DNA of 64,000 nucleotides from assembly GCF_037658235.1 (NCBI RefSeq), contig NZ_JBBJLN010000010.1, positions 1-64,000 of the forward strand, written 5' to 3'. Each line of letters opens with the position of its first letter. Positions within the stretch are counted from its first letter, which is position 1. The notes under the pieces are model-generated. The model was given only the letters and a program-made list of their open reading frames with translations, was not told the DNA's origin and did no database searches. This document shows, in pieces, positions 8,926 to 16,593 of the stretch. The stretch is from Yunchengibacter salinarum (GTDB lineage: Bacteria; Pseudomonadota; Alphaproteobacteria; Sphingomonadales; Kordiimonadaceae). A program made the position numbers and the translations under genes.

Positions 8926-9645
8926 ATGCAATTTGCCCTGAACCCGCATCTGGATACGGACGCCCTGTCCCGCCAATACCGGGAAAGGCAACGGCTTCAG
9001 GTGCGCGATATCTTCACCACCGAGACGGCGGAGGCCATCACCCAGACACTGGAACATCAGGTGCCATGGGCCTTCGTGCATCAGGACGGCGACCGCGCCC
9101 GCTATTACCGGGCGGAGGAAATGGCCGCCATGAGCGCCGAGGATCAGCGCGCCCTGATGGCCCGGCTTTATGACGGCGCGCGCAAGGGCTATCAATTCGC
9201 CTATAACACCTATCCGATGCTGGATGCCTATCTGGAAAAGTGGCGGCAGGTGCCCTTGCTGGACCAGCTTCTGGAATTCATCAACAGCCCGGAAATGCTG
9301 GATTTCATACGGCGGCTCACAAGCCGCCCGGACATCATCAAGGGGGATGCGCAAGCCACCCGCTACGGCGCCGGCCAGTTTCTGAAAAAACACGATGACA
9401 GGCTGGACAGCGAATACCGCGTGGCGGCCTATGTGCTCAACTTCACCCGGCACTGGGAGCCGGACTGGGGCGGATTTCTGCAATTCTATGACCATGAGGG
9501 CGATATCGAGCAGGGCTTCCTGCCGCGCTTCAACGCGCTGAATATCTTCACCGTGCCGCAGGAGCATTCCGTCAGCCCGGTGGCCCATTATGTGCCCCAC
9601 CAGCATCAGCGCTATGCCATCACCGGCTGGTTCCGTTATCGCTGA
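8926..9645 (+). CDS. 2OG-Fe(II) oxygenase, prolyl 4-hydroxylase-like
   Basis: A 239-residue non-haem iron oxygenase that should couple oxidation of 2-oxoglutarate to hydroxylation of a substrate. The iron triad is visible as H156-x-D158 (LKKHDDRLD) and distal H214 (PQEHSVSPV), and R229 (HQRYAITGWF) is placed to bind 2-oxoglutarate. The order Y-G-x-G-x-F...H-x-D...GGFLQFYD...GWFRY fits the P4Hc fold shared with prolyl hydroxylases and Tpa1/Ofd1. The N-terminal 130 residues are helical. GGAG precedes the ATG. The last ten bases overlap the convergent TPR-oxygenase gene. The substrate is unknown; protein prolyl or other side-chain hydroxylation is plausible. Confidence 0.82.
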   Translation: MQFALNPHLDTDALSRQYRERQRLQVRDIFTTETAEAITQTLEHQVPWAFVHQDGDRARYYRAEEMAAMSAEDQRALMARLYDGARKGYQFAYNTYPMLDAYLEKWRQVPLLDQLLEFINSPEMLDFIRRLTSRPDIIKGDAQATRYGAGQFLKKHDDRLDSEYRVAAYVLNFTRHWEPDWGGFLQFYDHEGDIEQGFLPRFNALNIFTVPQEHSVSPVAHYVPHQHQRYAITGWFRYR

Positions 9646-11477
9646 TCGGGAACCGCGTCAAAAGGCGCGGTCATGCGCGGGCCGCCGCTGTCATAGCGCT
9701 GCGTGCCGTGCCACAGATAGCTTGGAAACAGCACCAGGCGGCCTTCTTGCGGCTTTTCCCAGCGGCGGATCATCTCCCGCTCCGGCCCCAGAACCAGATT
9801 GCTTTCGCCGAACTTGATCCAGCCCGCCTTGTCCGCCTCCCCGGCGCCCGGTTCGGGAACGGTGACGTAGAAAGCGGATGAAATCCAGCCTTCCGGGTGC
9901 ACATGGTTGAAGTGATAGCCCCCCGGTGAAAGCCGTACCGACCAACTGCCGGAATAGCGGAAACGGCCCGTATTGCGCCGCAGCAGCGGGTGGCTGTCAT
10001 CGCGGGGCATGGCATCCATATAGGATTGCACCGCCCGCCCGATCGCCCCCGCCAGCGCCTGAATCACAGGAACGGGGCGCGTGAACAGGCGGCCATGGGT
10101 CTGGGTGCCGCCGCGCAGGGTCTGGTCCAGCGGATTGTCCATGGTGGTGTGCATGGCATCCAGCGCGGCCCGCACATCGGCCATGAGGGCTTCAAGCGAC
10201 TCGTACCCTTCCGGCGGCGTGATGTCATAGGCGGCCACGAAACGATCCGTATCGAACAGCCAGTCGGCCCGCGCATCCCCGGCGATCTGCCAGGCGAGGC
10301 CACGAAAGGCCCACATCTCCTGATCCTCCGGCAGCATGGCTTCCACCCGGTCCAGATGGTCATGCGCCCGGCCCAGATCGCCCATTTGCAGGGAAAGCTG
10401 GGCCGCATCCATGCGCAGGTCCCGGTCATCCGGGGTCTGGTGCACCGCCCGCGCGAAGATATCCTGCGCCGCCGCCGCTTCGCCGCGATCCGCAAGCAGC
10501 CGGGCCTGTCGCCGCAACAGGTTCGCCGTGGGGCCCACCGCCGCCAGCGCCGCATCAAGGGCGCGGGCGGCGTCATCCGGGCGGGCCGCCCGCTCCAGCG
10601 CCGCCACATGGGCCACCGCCAGCCCCTCATGATCCGGCGCCTGCTGGCGGGCCACTTCAAAGGACCGGGCGAACAATTCCTTCCGGCCCCGTTCCCAATA
10701 CATCTTGTTCAGAACTTCATGGGCAGGCAGATAGGTGGGGTCGATCGCGATAGCGGTGCGATATTCCCGGTCGGCGCCCTCTATGTCGCCCGCATCATGC
10801 AGGGCATTGGCCAGATTATAGCGCACTTCCACCTGCCGGGGCGCCAGCCGGGCCGCCTGTTGCAACAGGGCCGTGGCCCGCGCCGGATCATCCTGCTGGC
10901 GCTTGACCACGCCCAGATTCTGAAGGGCCTTCACATGATCGGGCTTGATCCGAAGGGCCTGTTCATAGGCCCCCGCCGCGTCATCCAGCCGCCCGCCTTC
11001 ACGCAGGCTGACCCCCCGCGCGGTGTGAAAACGCGGATCGTCCCCCTTGATGGCAATGGCGCGATCGAAGCGGTCCAGCGCGGCGGCGTGATCGTCCGCC
11101 CGTTGCAGGGCAAGCCCCCAATTATACCAGGCATCGGCAAGGCGCGGGCGGGCCTTTGTGGCGGCCTCGAAACAGGCGCTGGCACGGCTCAGCGCCCCCT
11201 GCGCCAGATACAGATTTCCCTGATTGTTGAGAATTTCCCCGTCGCCAGGCCGCGCGGCCAGGGCGGCGCGAAATGCGGCCTCCGCCTCCGTCAGCCGGTT
11301 CAGGCGGCGCAGGGCGATGGCGCGCAGGTGCAGCGCATCGCCCTGGCCGGGCGCCAGCGCAAGGCAGCGATCGAAACAGGCCAGCGCCTGGGCCGGATTG
11401 CCGCCCCTGAGCGCGGCGGACCCATCCATAAGGGCCGTGCGCGGGTCCTGCTGATGGCCACCCGGCTGAATCATCAC
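9636..11477 (-). CDS. TPR protein fused to a putative 2OG-Fe(II) oxygenase domain
   Basis: A 613-residue fusion. Residues about 10-400 are repeated TPR units (for example PGQGDALHLRAIALRRLNRL, DDPARATALLQQAARLAPRQ), a scaffold for binding protein partners. The C-terminal 110 residues carry WSVRLSPGGYHFNHVHPEGW, with H525-x-H527, then FYVTVP, GRLVLFPSYLWHGTQ and an Arg near the end. This pattern matches the putative 2OG-Fe(II) oxygenase family PF13759, not the P4Hc type of the neighbour. The start codon is 22 bases after the upstream receiver-like gene, so the two form an operon. The predicted role is hydroxylation of a polypeptide recognised through the TPR arm; this is inference. Confidence 0.78.
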   Translation of the reverse strand: MMIQPGGHQQDPRTALMDGSAALRGGNPAQALACFDRCLALAPGQGDALHLRAIALRRLNRLTEAEAAFRAALAARPGDGEILNNQGNLYLAQGALSRASACFEAATKARPRLADAWYNWGLALQRADDHAAALDRFDRAIAIKGDDPRFHTARGVSLREGGRLDDAAGAYEQALRIKPDHVKALQNLGVVKRQQDDPARATALLQQAARLAPRQVEVRYNLANALHDAGDIEGADREYRTAIAIDPTYLPAHEVLNKMYWERGRKELFARSFEVARQQAPDHEGLAVAHVAALERAARPDDAARALDAALAAVGPTANLLRRQARLLADRGEAAAAQDIFARAVHQTPDDRDLRMDAAQLSLQMGDLGRAHDHLDRVEAMLPEDQEMWAFRGLAWQIAGDARADWLFDTDRFVAAYDITPPEGYESLEALMADVRAALDAMHTTMDNPLDQTLRGGTQTHGRLFTRPVPVIQALAGAIGRAVQSYMDAMPRDDSHPLLRRNTGRFRYSGSWSVRLSPGGYHFNHVHPEGWISSAFYVTVPEPGAGEADKAGWIKFGESNLVLGPEREMIRRWEKPQEGRLVLFPSYLWHGTQRYDSGGPRMTAPFDAVPDQR

Positions 11478-11499
11478 GCACCCCCGGCGATGACATCAA

Positions 11500-12552
11500 T
11501 CATGACCGTTCCACCGTGGCAGCGGCCGCATTGCGGAAACGCTGCACCTGAAAGCGGGAAGCGGCCCGCACCGTCTGCAACAGGGAAAATTCCCCCACCG
11601 GATGCACCAGGCAGTGCACCTCTCCATGCGGCGTGCGGATCACGTCCTCAACCCCGTCCTCGCGCGGCTCCAGAATCATAACGGTACCGGAATAAGGCTG
11701 CGCTTCCTGAACCAGGGCCACAATATCCAGACCGGAACCATCGGGCAGCTTTTCCGCCGTAATCACAACGTCCAGGCTGTCAGCGGCGATGATGTCCGCT
11801 GCTTCCGCACGGGTCTCCACCATTTTCAGATTGTACCAGGAGCCAAGCCGCCCCAGCAAACCACCAAACAGCCGAACCGGGGCCACCGCCAGCACATTGG
11901 GCCGGGTGGCGCGCACCACGTCTTCGAGCCGCCCGCCGAGCAGGCCGGTGCCGGACAGCTTCACCTCTTCGCCATCAATGCTGAAAAACGTGCCCATGGC
12001 GCTGAGAACGCTTCGCGTCAGGCCGCCAAGCGCGTCCGACTGCACCGGGCTGCCGAGTGAGAGATAATCCTGCGCCAGCAACCGGAAGGACCCGGCAGCC
12101 GTGCGGTTCACGTCGTCCCGGTCATCCGGCTCCACAAAGGTGGCGAACAGCCCCGCCAGCACCGGCGTGCCCCCCTCGCCGCGCACGGGCAGCAGGGTCA
12201 CTTCCACATCCTTGTGACGATGCCCGAAGGAATAGCGCAGCAATGCCACGCTGCCCGCCTGTTTTCGGAAACAGAGAGACACCAGATCCCGATTCACCTC
12301 GGCGAAGGCTTCCGGCACGCCCGCGCCAATGGGGCGCCCTTCGAGATCGGGGCCCATTTCCGCCTCTGGCAGGCGCCCCACATCCGCCAGCCAGAAGTCC
12401 TCCGCCCCCGAATGGATGCAGAAACCCCGCTCCGCGAAAAGGTCGCCGAGGGCATCCCGAACCGCATCGAAAGCGGGCAGGTCCGCACCCCCGCCGTTTT
12501 CCGCAAGGCGTTGCCATGTTTGCAGGAATTCACGTGAAATGGCGTTGAGCAT
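11500..12552 (-). CDS. Protein with PAS-like and degenerate receiver domains
   Basis: A 350-residue protein, first gene of a probable operon with the TPR-oxygenase. Residues about 40-140 resemble a PAS sensor (FWLADVGRLPEAEMGPDLEG, then RYSFGHRHKDVEVTLLPV). Residues about 219-335 have the pattern of a response-regulator receiver: the NVLAVAP strand, DVVITAEKLPDGSGLD and CLVHPVG. Every key position is altered. The acidic pocket is replaced (AVAP), Ala266 stands where the phosphorylated Asp should be, and His317 replaces the conserved Lys. It should therefore not be phosphorylated and may work as a protein-interaction or ligand-sensing module. No output DNA-binding domain is visible. Confidence 0.6.
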   Translation of the reverse strand: MLNAISREFLQTWQRLAENGGGADLPAFDAVRDALGDLFAERGFCIHSGAEDFWLADVGRLPEAEMGPDLEGRPIGAGVPEAFAEVNRDLVSLCFRKQAGSVALLRYSFGHRHKDVEVTLLPVRGEGGTPVLAGLFATFVEPDDRDDVNRTAAGSFRLLAQDYLSLGSPVQSDALGGLTRSVLSAMGTFFSIDGEEVKLSGTGLLGGRLEDVVRATRPNVLAVAPVRLFGGLLGRLGSWYNLKMVETRAEAADIIAADSLDVVITAEKLPDGSGLDIVALVQEAQPYSGTVMILEPREDGVEDVIRTPHGEVHCLVHPVGEFSLLQTVRAASRFQVQRFRNAAAATVERS

Positions 12553-12870
12553 AAACCTTCCTTGACCCCCCGGAAAGATGCGCCGCCAGGGTGGGGAAAG
12601 TCAAGCAGTCGCCCCCCTTGTAACACCAATCGGGCCAACGCGCGGGTCCGGGCCTGTAATCCCTTTCGCGGCATCACGGACTTTCACGGGCAGTCACGCC
12701 AATGTGGCAAAAATGTTACGTCATCCGACATTTTATATTTAATGTATGCGCTTTCACATAATTTTCTGTGATTTCCGCAGCGCAGCACGACAAAACTAAA
12801 GTTTAGCCGGAAACACGGCCCTGAAACCATGGTCCTTCCATCAACCCCATCCCTCAAACAGGAGACATTC
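12553..12870. promoter_or_regulatory. Divergent control region before the second TonB receptor
   Basis: These 318 bases separate the receiver-like gene (minus) from the receptor (plus). The right half (about 12700-12780) is strikingly AT-rich for this genome (ATTTTATATTTAATG) and probably holds the receptor promoter, but I could not place well-spaced hexamers. AGGAGA five bases before 12871 is a strong ribosome binding site and decides the receptor start over the in-frame ATG at 12829. Confidence 0.5.
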
Positions 12871-15800
12871 ATGCCGAGTAGCCCTTCTCCCAGCCTAAGG
12901 CGCTGGCATTGTTTTCTCCGTCGCGGCACGGCTCTGGGCCTGACCGCGGCGGCCCTCGCCCCGATCGCCGTGACACCCGCCAGTATGGCGCAGGACGTGG
13001 CGGACGAGACCGTCATGGACCTGGAGGTGGAGGAAGTCACCGTCACCGGGTCCCGGATCAAGCGGCCCAACCTGTCCGCCCCCAACCCGGTGACCGTATT
13101 GGGCACCGAAGACATCACCCTGTCCGGTGACGTGAATGTGGTGGACATCGTCAACGACATCCCCGCGCTGCTCGGCTCCAACAACTCCACCGCCAATACG
13201 GCGGGCTTCGGCACGCTGGGCGCGGCCACGCTGAACCTGCGCAACCTGGGGGAGGAACGCACACTGGTGCTGGTGGACGGACGGCGCCATGTGGGCGGCG
13301 TGGCGGGTGAAGCCACGGTTGACGTGAACACCATCCCCCCTGCCCTGATCGAGCGGGTGGAAGTGCTGACCGGCGGCGCATCCGCCATTTACGGCGCGGA
13401 TGCGGTTTCCGGCGTGGTCAACTTCATCAAGAAGGACGACTTCGAGGGCCTGGACGTACGGGGGCAGTATAACCTGTCCGACAATGGCGATGGCGGCATT
13501 TTCAATGTGAACGCCACCGCCGGCGCCAACCTGGCGGATGGTCGGGGCAATGTGACCTTCTCGGTGAACTATGCCAACCACCGCCCGCTGACACAGGGCG
13601 ACCGTTTCCACACCCGCGGCGATCGCGTCGCGTCCGACTGGCCCAACCCGGCACTGCGCATTCAGCAGGATGATGTTTCCCAGTTCGGGCTGGATCGACT
13701 GCTGCTGGGCCAGAGCATTGACGGTTTCTGCGGCGACGGGGATTCCACGCTGGGCGACGCCAAGGGATCGCTCTGTGGCCGCATAGACGGGGCCCCCGCC
13801 CGCGCCGTTCTGCCCTTCCCGCGCTTTGCCGTATCCAATTATGGCAGCATCATCGGCGTGGACTTCCTGGGCGACGGCTTTCTGAGCTTCTTCCCCGATG
13901 AAGGCACCGTCAACAGCCTGGGGCTGGACCTGGGCGCCGATGGCCTAGTGTTCGATACCAATGGCAATGGCATTGAGGACTGTTTCGAAACAGCGGCGGG
14001 CACCCTGACCCAACGCTTCGGCGGCTTTGCCGGCTGCCATGTGATCGACGGGGTTGGAACCGGCGTGCGCCCGTTTGAGGACGGCCTGATCGCGGACAGC
14101 ATCAACCAGTTCGGCGGTGATGGCACCAATAGCGGGCTGGACGGCGCCTTCATCGTGCCGAACGAGGAACGCATCGTCGTCAACAGTACCTTCAACTATC
14201 AGCTTACCGACAGCGTGCGCCTGTTCGCCGACATGAAATATGCCTATTCCGAGGTATTCGTGCAGGGCCCGTCGGTGAACTCCTTCTATGACAGCCTGCC
14301 CATTCGGATCGACAACCCCTTCATCCCGGACAATCTGCGGGAGGGGATCGAAACACTGGTCTCTGACAACCCGGACGTGTTCAATCTGGAAGATGTGACC
14401 GTTTTCATCGGGCGCGATCTGGTGGATTTTGGCCGCAACCGGGACACCTCCACCCGCGAGACCTTCCGATTCGTCGGGGGCTTTGACGGCCAGTTGGGCG
14501 ACAGCACCTTCGATTATGAGTTTTCCTTCAATTATGGCCGCACCACCGCCGACACGCTGGATGAAAACGCCATTCTGATGGATCGCTTCTTTGCCGCGGC
14601 GGACGCCGTGGTGGACCCGGACACGGGCGAAACGGTGTGCCGCTCCTCCATCGAGACAGACGCCAACGGCAACCCGGTGGAGCCGGGCGCGGCCTTTTTG
14701 CCGAGCCGCGGCATCTTCCCCGGCTTCAACACGTTCGACCCGCTGGACGGAAGCTGCGTGCCGGTCAATCTGTTCGGCCTGGGCGGCCCCAGCGCCGAGG
14801 CGGTGGAATTCATCAGCACCGATCTGACACGCGAGCGTGAGATCGAGCAAACCGTGGTTTCCGGCTTCCTGACCGGGGACAGCAGCGACTGGTTCACCCT
14901 GCCCGGCGGCCCGGTGGGTGTTGCCATGGGCGGTGAATACCGCCGCGAATCCAGTTCCTTCGACGCGGGCGTGGCGGAAGAAAACGGCCTTGTTTTCGAC
15001 CCGCGCACCACCGTTTCGGACCTGGCGGGCAAGTTCGACGTATGGGAGGTGTTCGGGGAAGTGAATCTGCCGCTTCTGTCCGGCGTCACCTTTGCGGAAG
15101 AACTGAGCCTGGATGCCGCTGTGCGTTACGGCGATTATTCCACCATTGGCGGGGCCACGACCTGGAAGGTGGGCGGCACCTGGGCGCCGATCAATGACAT
15201 TCGCTTCCGCGGCACCTTCTCCCAGACCATTCGCGCACCCAATATCTCTGAACTGTTCAGCCCGCTCACCGGCGCCACCGCGCGCCCGGTGGACCCGTGC
15301 GATGCCGGACAGATCGATCAGGGCAGCGAATTCCGCGAGGCGAACTGCCGTGCCGAGGGCATCCCCGAAGGCTTCACCGATCCGTTGACAGCCCGGATTT
15401 CCGGCTTCACCGGCGGCAATATGGAACTGATTGAGGAAACCGCCGACACCCTGACACTGGGCGTTGTCCTGCAACCCGGCTTCATTCCCGGCCTGACCAT
15501 CACCGCGGACTTCTATGACATCGAAATCAAGGATGCCATTCAGGCGGTGGATGTGCAGGAAATCGTCAATGCCTGCTATGATCTGGAACAGTTCCCCAAC
15601 GCCTTCTGCGGGCAGATCACGCGGGACGACGAACCCGGCTCCCCCACCTTCAACGGCCTGACCAGCTTCGTCAGCTCCGAGCTGAACTTCGCGGCGCTGG
15701 AAACCCGTGGGGTGGATTATGAGCTGTCCTATGCCTTCGCACTGGGCGAGATCGACAACGCCATGGACCAGTGGGGCGACATCATGCTCCGCGTTCAGGG

Positions 15801-16197
15801 CACCTGGGTGGACCAGCTTCAACGGCGGGAAGATCCCACCAACCCGGATCTGATCAACCCGGAACTTCAGGAAGGGGGCCAGCCCAAACATGCCTTCAAC
15901 ATTGATGCACGCTGGCTCTATAACGACCTGACCCTGAACTGGCAGGCTCGCTTCGTGGGCAATGTTCTGGAAATCACGCCGCGCGTTCAAAAGGAAAATG
16001 CGGACAACTTCCTGAATGCCTTTGCCGGCACCAAATGGCGGCACGACCTGTCCGGCACCTATCGCATGTCCGAAGACCTGCAACTCTATGCCGGTGTGAA
16101 CAATGTGTTCGATGCCAAACCGATCCTGTCGCAGGTCAGCTTCCCGGTGGGGCTGATGGGGCGCCAGTTCTTCTTTGGCATAGACGCCTCTTTCTAA
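12871..16197 (+). CDS. TonB-dependent outer-membrane receptor, second copy type
   Basis: A 1108-residue receptor of the same class as the one at 3245. After a signal peptide ending near PASMAQ, the plug shows VTGSRIKRPNLSAPNPV, LNLRNLGEERTLVLVDGRR and GGASAIYGADAVSGVVNF. The barrel is about 125 residues longer than in the first receptor, with large inserted extracellular loops between residues about 210 and 450 that include an Asp/Asn-rich FDTNGNGIED loop and several cysteines. The C-terminus is FFFGIDASF, ending in Phe as barrel proteins do. The gene is followed directly by a terminator hairpin. Similarity to the first receptor suggests ancient duplication with divergence in ligand loops. 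Confidence 0.92.
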   Translation: MPSSPSPSLRRWHCFLRRGTALGLTAAALAPIAVTPASMAQDVADETVMDLEVEEVTVTGSRIKRPNLSAPNPVTVLGTEDITLSGDVNVVDIVNDIPALLGSNNSTANTAGFGTLGAATLNLRNLGEERTLVLVDGRRHVGGVAGEATVDVNTIPPALIERVEVLTGGASAIYGADAVSGVVNFIKKDDFEGLDVRGQYNLSDNGDGGIFNVNATAGANLADGRGNVTFSVNYANHRPLTQGDRFHTRGDRVASDWPNPALRIQQDDVSQFGLDRLLLGQSIDGFCGDGDSTLGDAKGSLCGRIDGAPARAVLPFPRFAVSNYGSIIGVDFLGDGFLSFFPDEGTVNSLGLDLGADGLVFDTNGNGIEDCFETAAGTLTQRFGGFAGCHVIDGVGTGVRPFEDGLIADSINQFGGDGTNSGLDGAFIVPNEERIVVNSTFNYQLTDSVRLFADMKYAYSEVFVQGPSVNSFYDSLPIRIDNPFIPDNLREGIETLVSDNPDVFNLEDVTVFIGRDLVDFGRNRDTSTRETFRFVGGFDGQLGDSTFDYEFSFNYGRTTADTLDENAILMDRFFAAADAVVDPDTGETVCRSSIETDANGNPVEPGAAFLPSRGIFPGFNTFDPLDGSCVPVNLFGLGGPSAEAVEFISTDLTREREIEQTVVSGFLTGDSSDWFTLPGGPVGVAMGGEYRRESSSFDAGVAEENGLVFDPRTTVSDLAGKFDVWEVFGEVNLPLLSGVTFAEELSLDAAVRYGDYSTIGGATTWKVGGTWAPINDIRFRGTFSQTIRAPNISELFSPLTGATARPVDPCDAGQIDQGSEFREANCRAEGIPEGFTDPLTARISGFTGGNMELIEETADTLTLGVVLQPGFIPGLTITADFYDIEIKDAIQAVDVQEIVNACYDLEQFPNAFCGQITRDDEPGSPTFNGLTSFVSSELNFAALETRGVDYELSYAFALGEIDNAMDQWGDIMLRVQGTWVDQLQRREDPTNPDLINPELQEGGQPKHAFNIDARWLYNDLTLNWQARFVGNVLEITPRVQKENADNFLNAFAGTKWRHDLSGTYRMSEDLQLYAGVNNVFDAKPILSQVSFPVGLMGRQFFFGIDASF

Positions 16198-16199
16198 AG

Positions 16200-16233
16200 A
16201 AAAGCCTTGGCGCTCAGCGCCAAGGCTCTATTT
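16200..16233 (+). terminator. Terminator hairpin after the second TonB receptor
   Basis: AGCCTTGGCGCT at 16203-16214 is exactly complementary to 16216-16227, giving a long perfect stem with a minimal loop, followed by a short T-rich tail (CTATTT). Confidence 0.8.
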
Positions 16234-16234
16234 G

Positions 16235-16351
16235 CCGCTCACGCCTGAGCGCTGCGCGCTACGGCTCCGCGAGGGCGCCGCAGGGGCGGCGGGCCACGGT
16301 CGTGGCCTCCGCTCATCCCGCGCAGTGGCGGGATGGCGGTAGAGGCGACGC
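16235..16351. repeat. REP-like palindromic repeat, copy 1 (117 bp)
   Basis: Direct repeat of the element at 16384-16500, with a 149-base period. Each copy contains several nested inverted repeats: GAGC...GCTC, GCCACGGTCGTGGC, and CATCCCGC-GCAGTG-GCGGGATG flanked by pairing CCTC/GAGG. The repeat lies between two terminators, a usual home of REP/BIME elements. Confidence 0.75.
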
Positions 16352-16383
16352 TGGTGCGGGTGGCGGGGCGCGGTCGTGGTTTA

Positions 16384-16500
16384 CCGCTCACGCCTGAGCG
16401 CTACGCGCTGCGGCTCCGCGAGGGCGCCGCATTGGCGGCGGGCCACGGTCGTGGCCTCCGCTCATCCCGCGCAGTGGCGGGATGGCGGTAGAGGCAACGC
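16384..16500. repeat. REP-like palindromic repeat, copy 2 (117 bp)
   Basis: Second copy, nearly identical to 16235-16351. In the first hairpin the G and A that differ between copies are swapped (GCTGCGCGCTAC against GCTACGCGCTGC). The strong hairpin CATCCCGC-GCAGTG-GCGGGATG is unchanged. A 32-base GC-rich spacer separates the copies. Confidence 0.75.
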
Positions 16501-16532
16501 CGTGGCGCGCGGGATGCCTAGCGCCATCCATG

Positions 16533-16570
16533 AAAAAAGCCCGGCGTGTCATGCACACGCCGGGCACTTT
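16533..16570 (-). terminator. Terminator of clpB (works on minus strand)
   Basis: An 11-base-pair stem, 16539-16549 with 16555-16565, with a five-base loop. Read on the minus strand the stem is followed by six T residues, a strong intrinsic terminator just after clpB. On the plus strand it is followed by only four T residues. Confidence 0.9.
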
Positions 16571-16593
16571 TCTGGCATATCCGCTGCGGTGGG

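Noticed and set aside
16235..16500. CRISPR array
   Set aside because: Only two copies, each 117 bases with internal palindromes, and a single 32-base GC-rich spacer; no cas genes.
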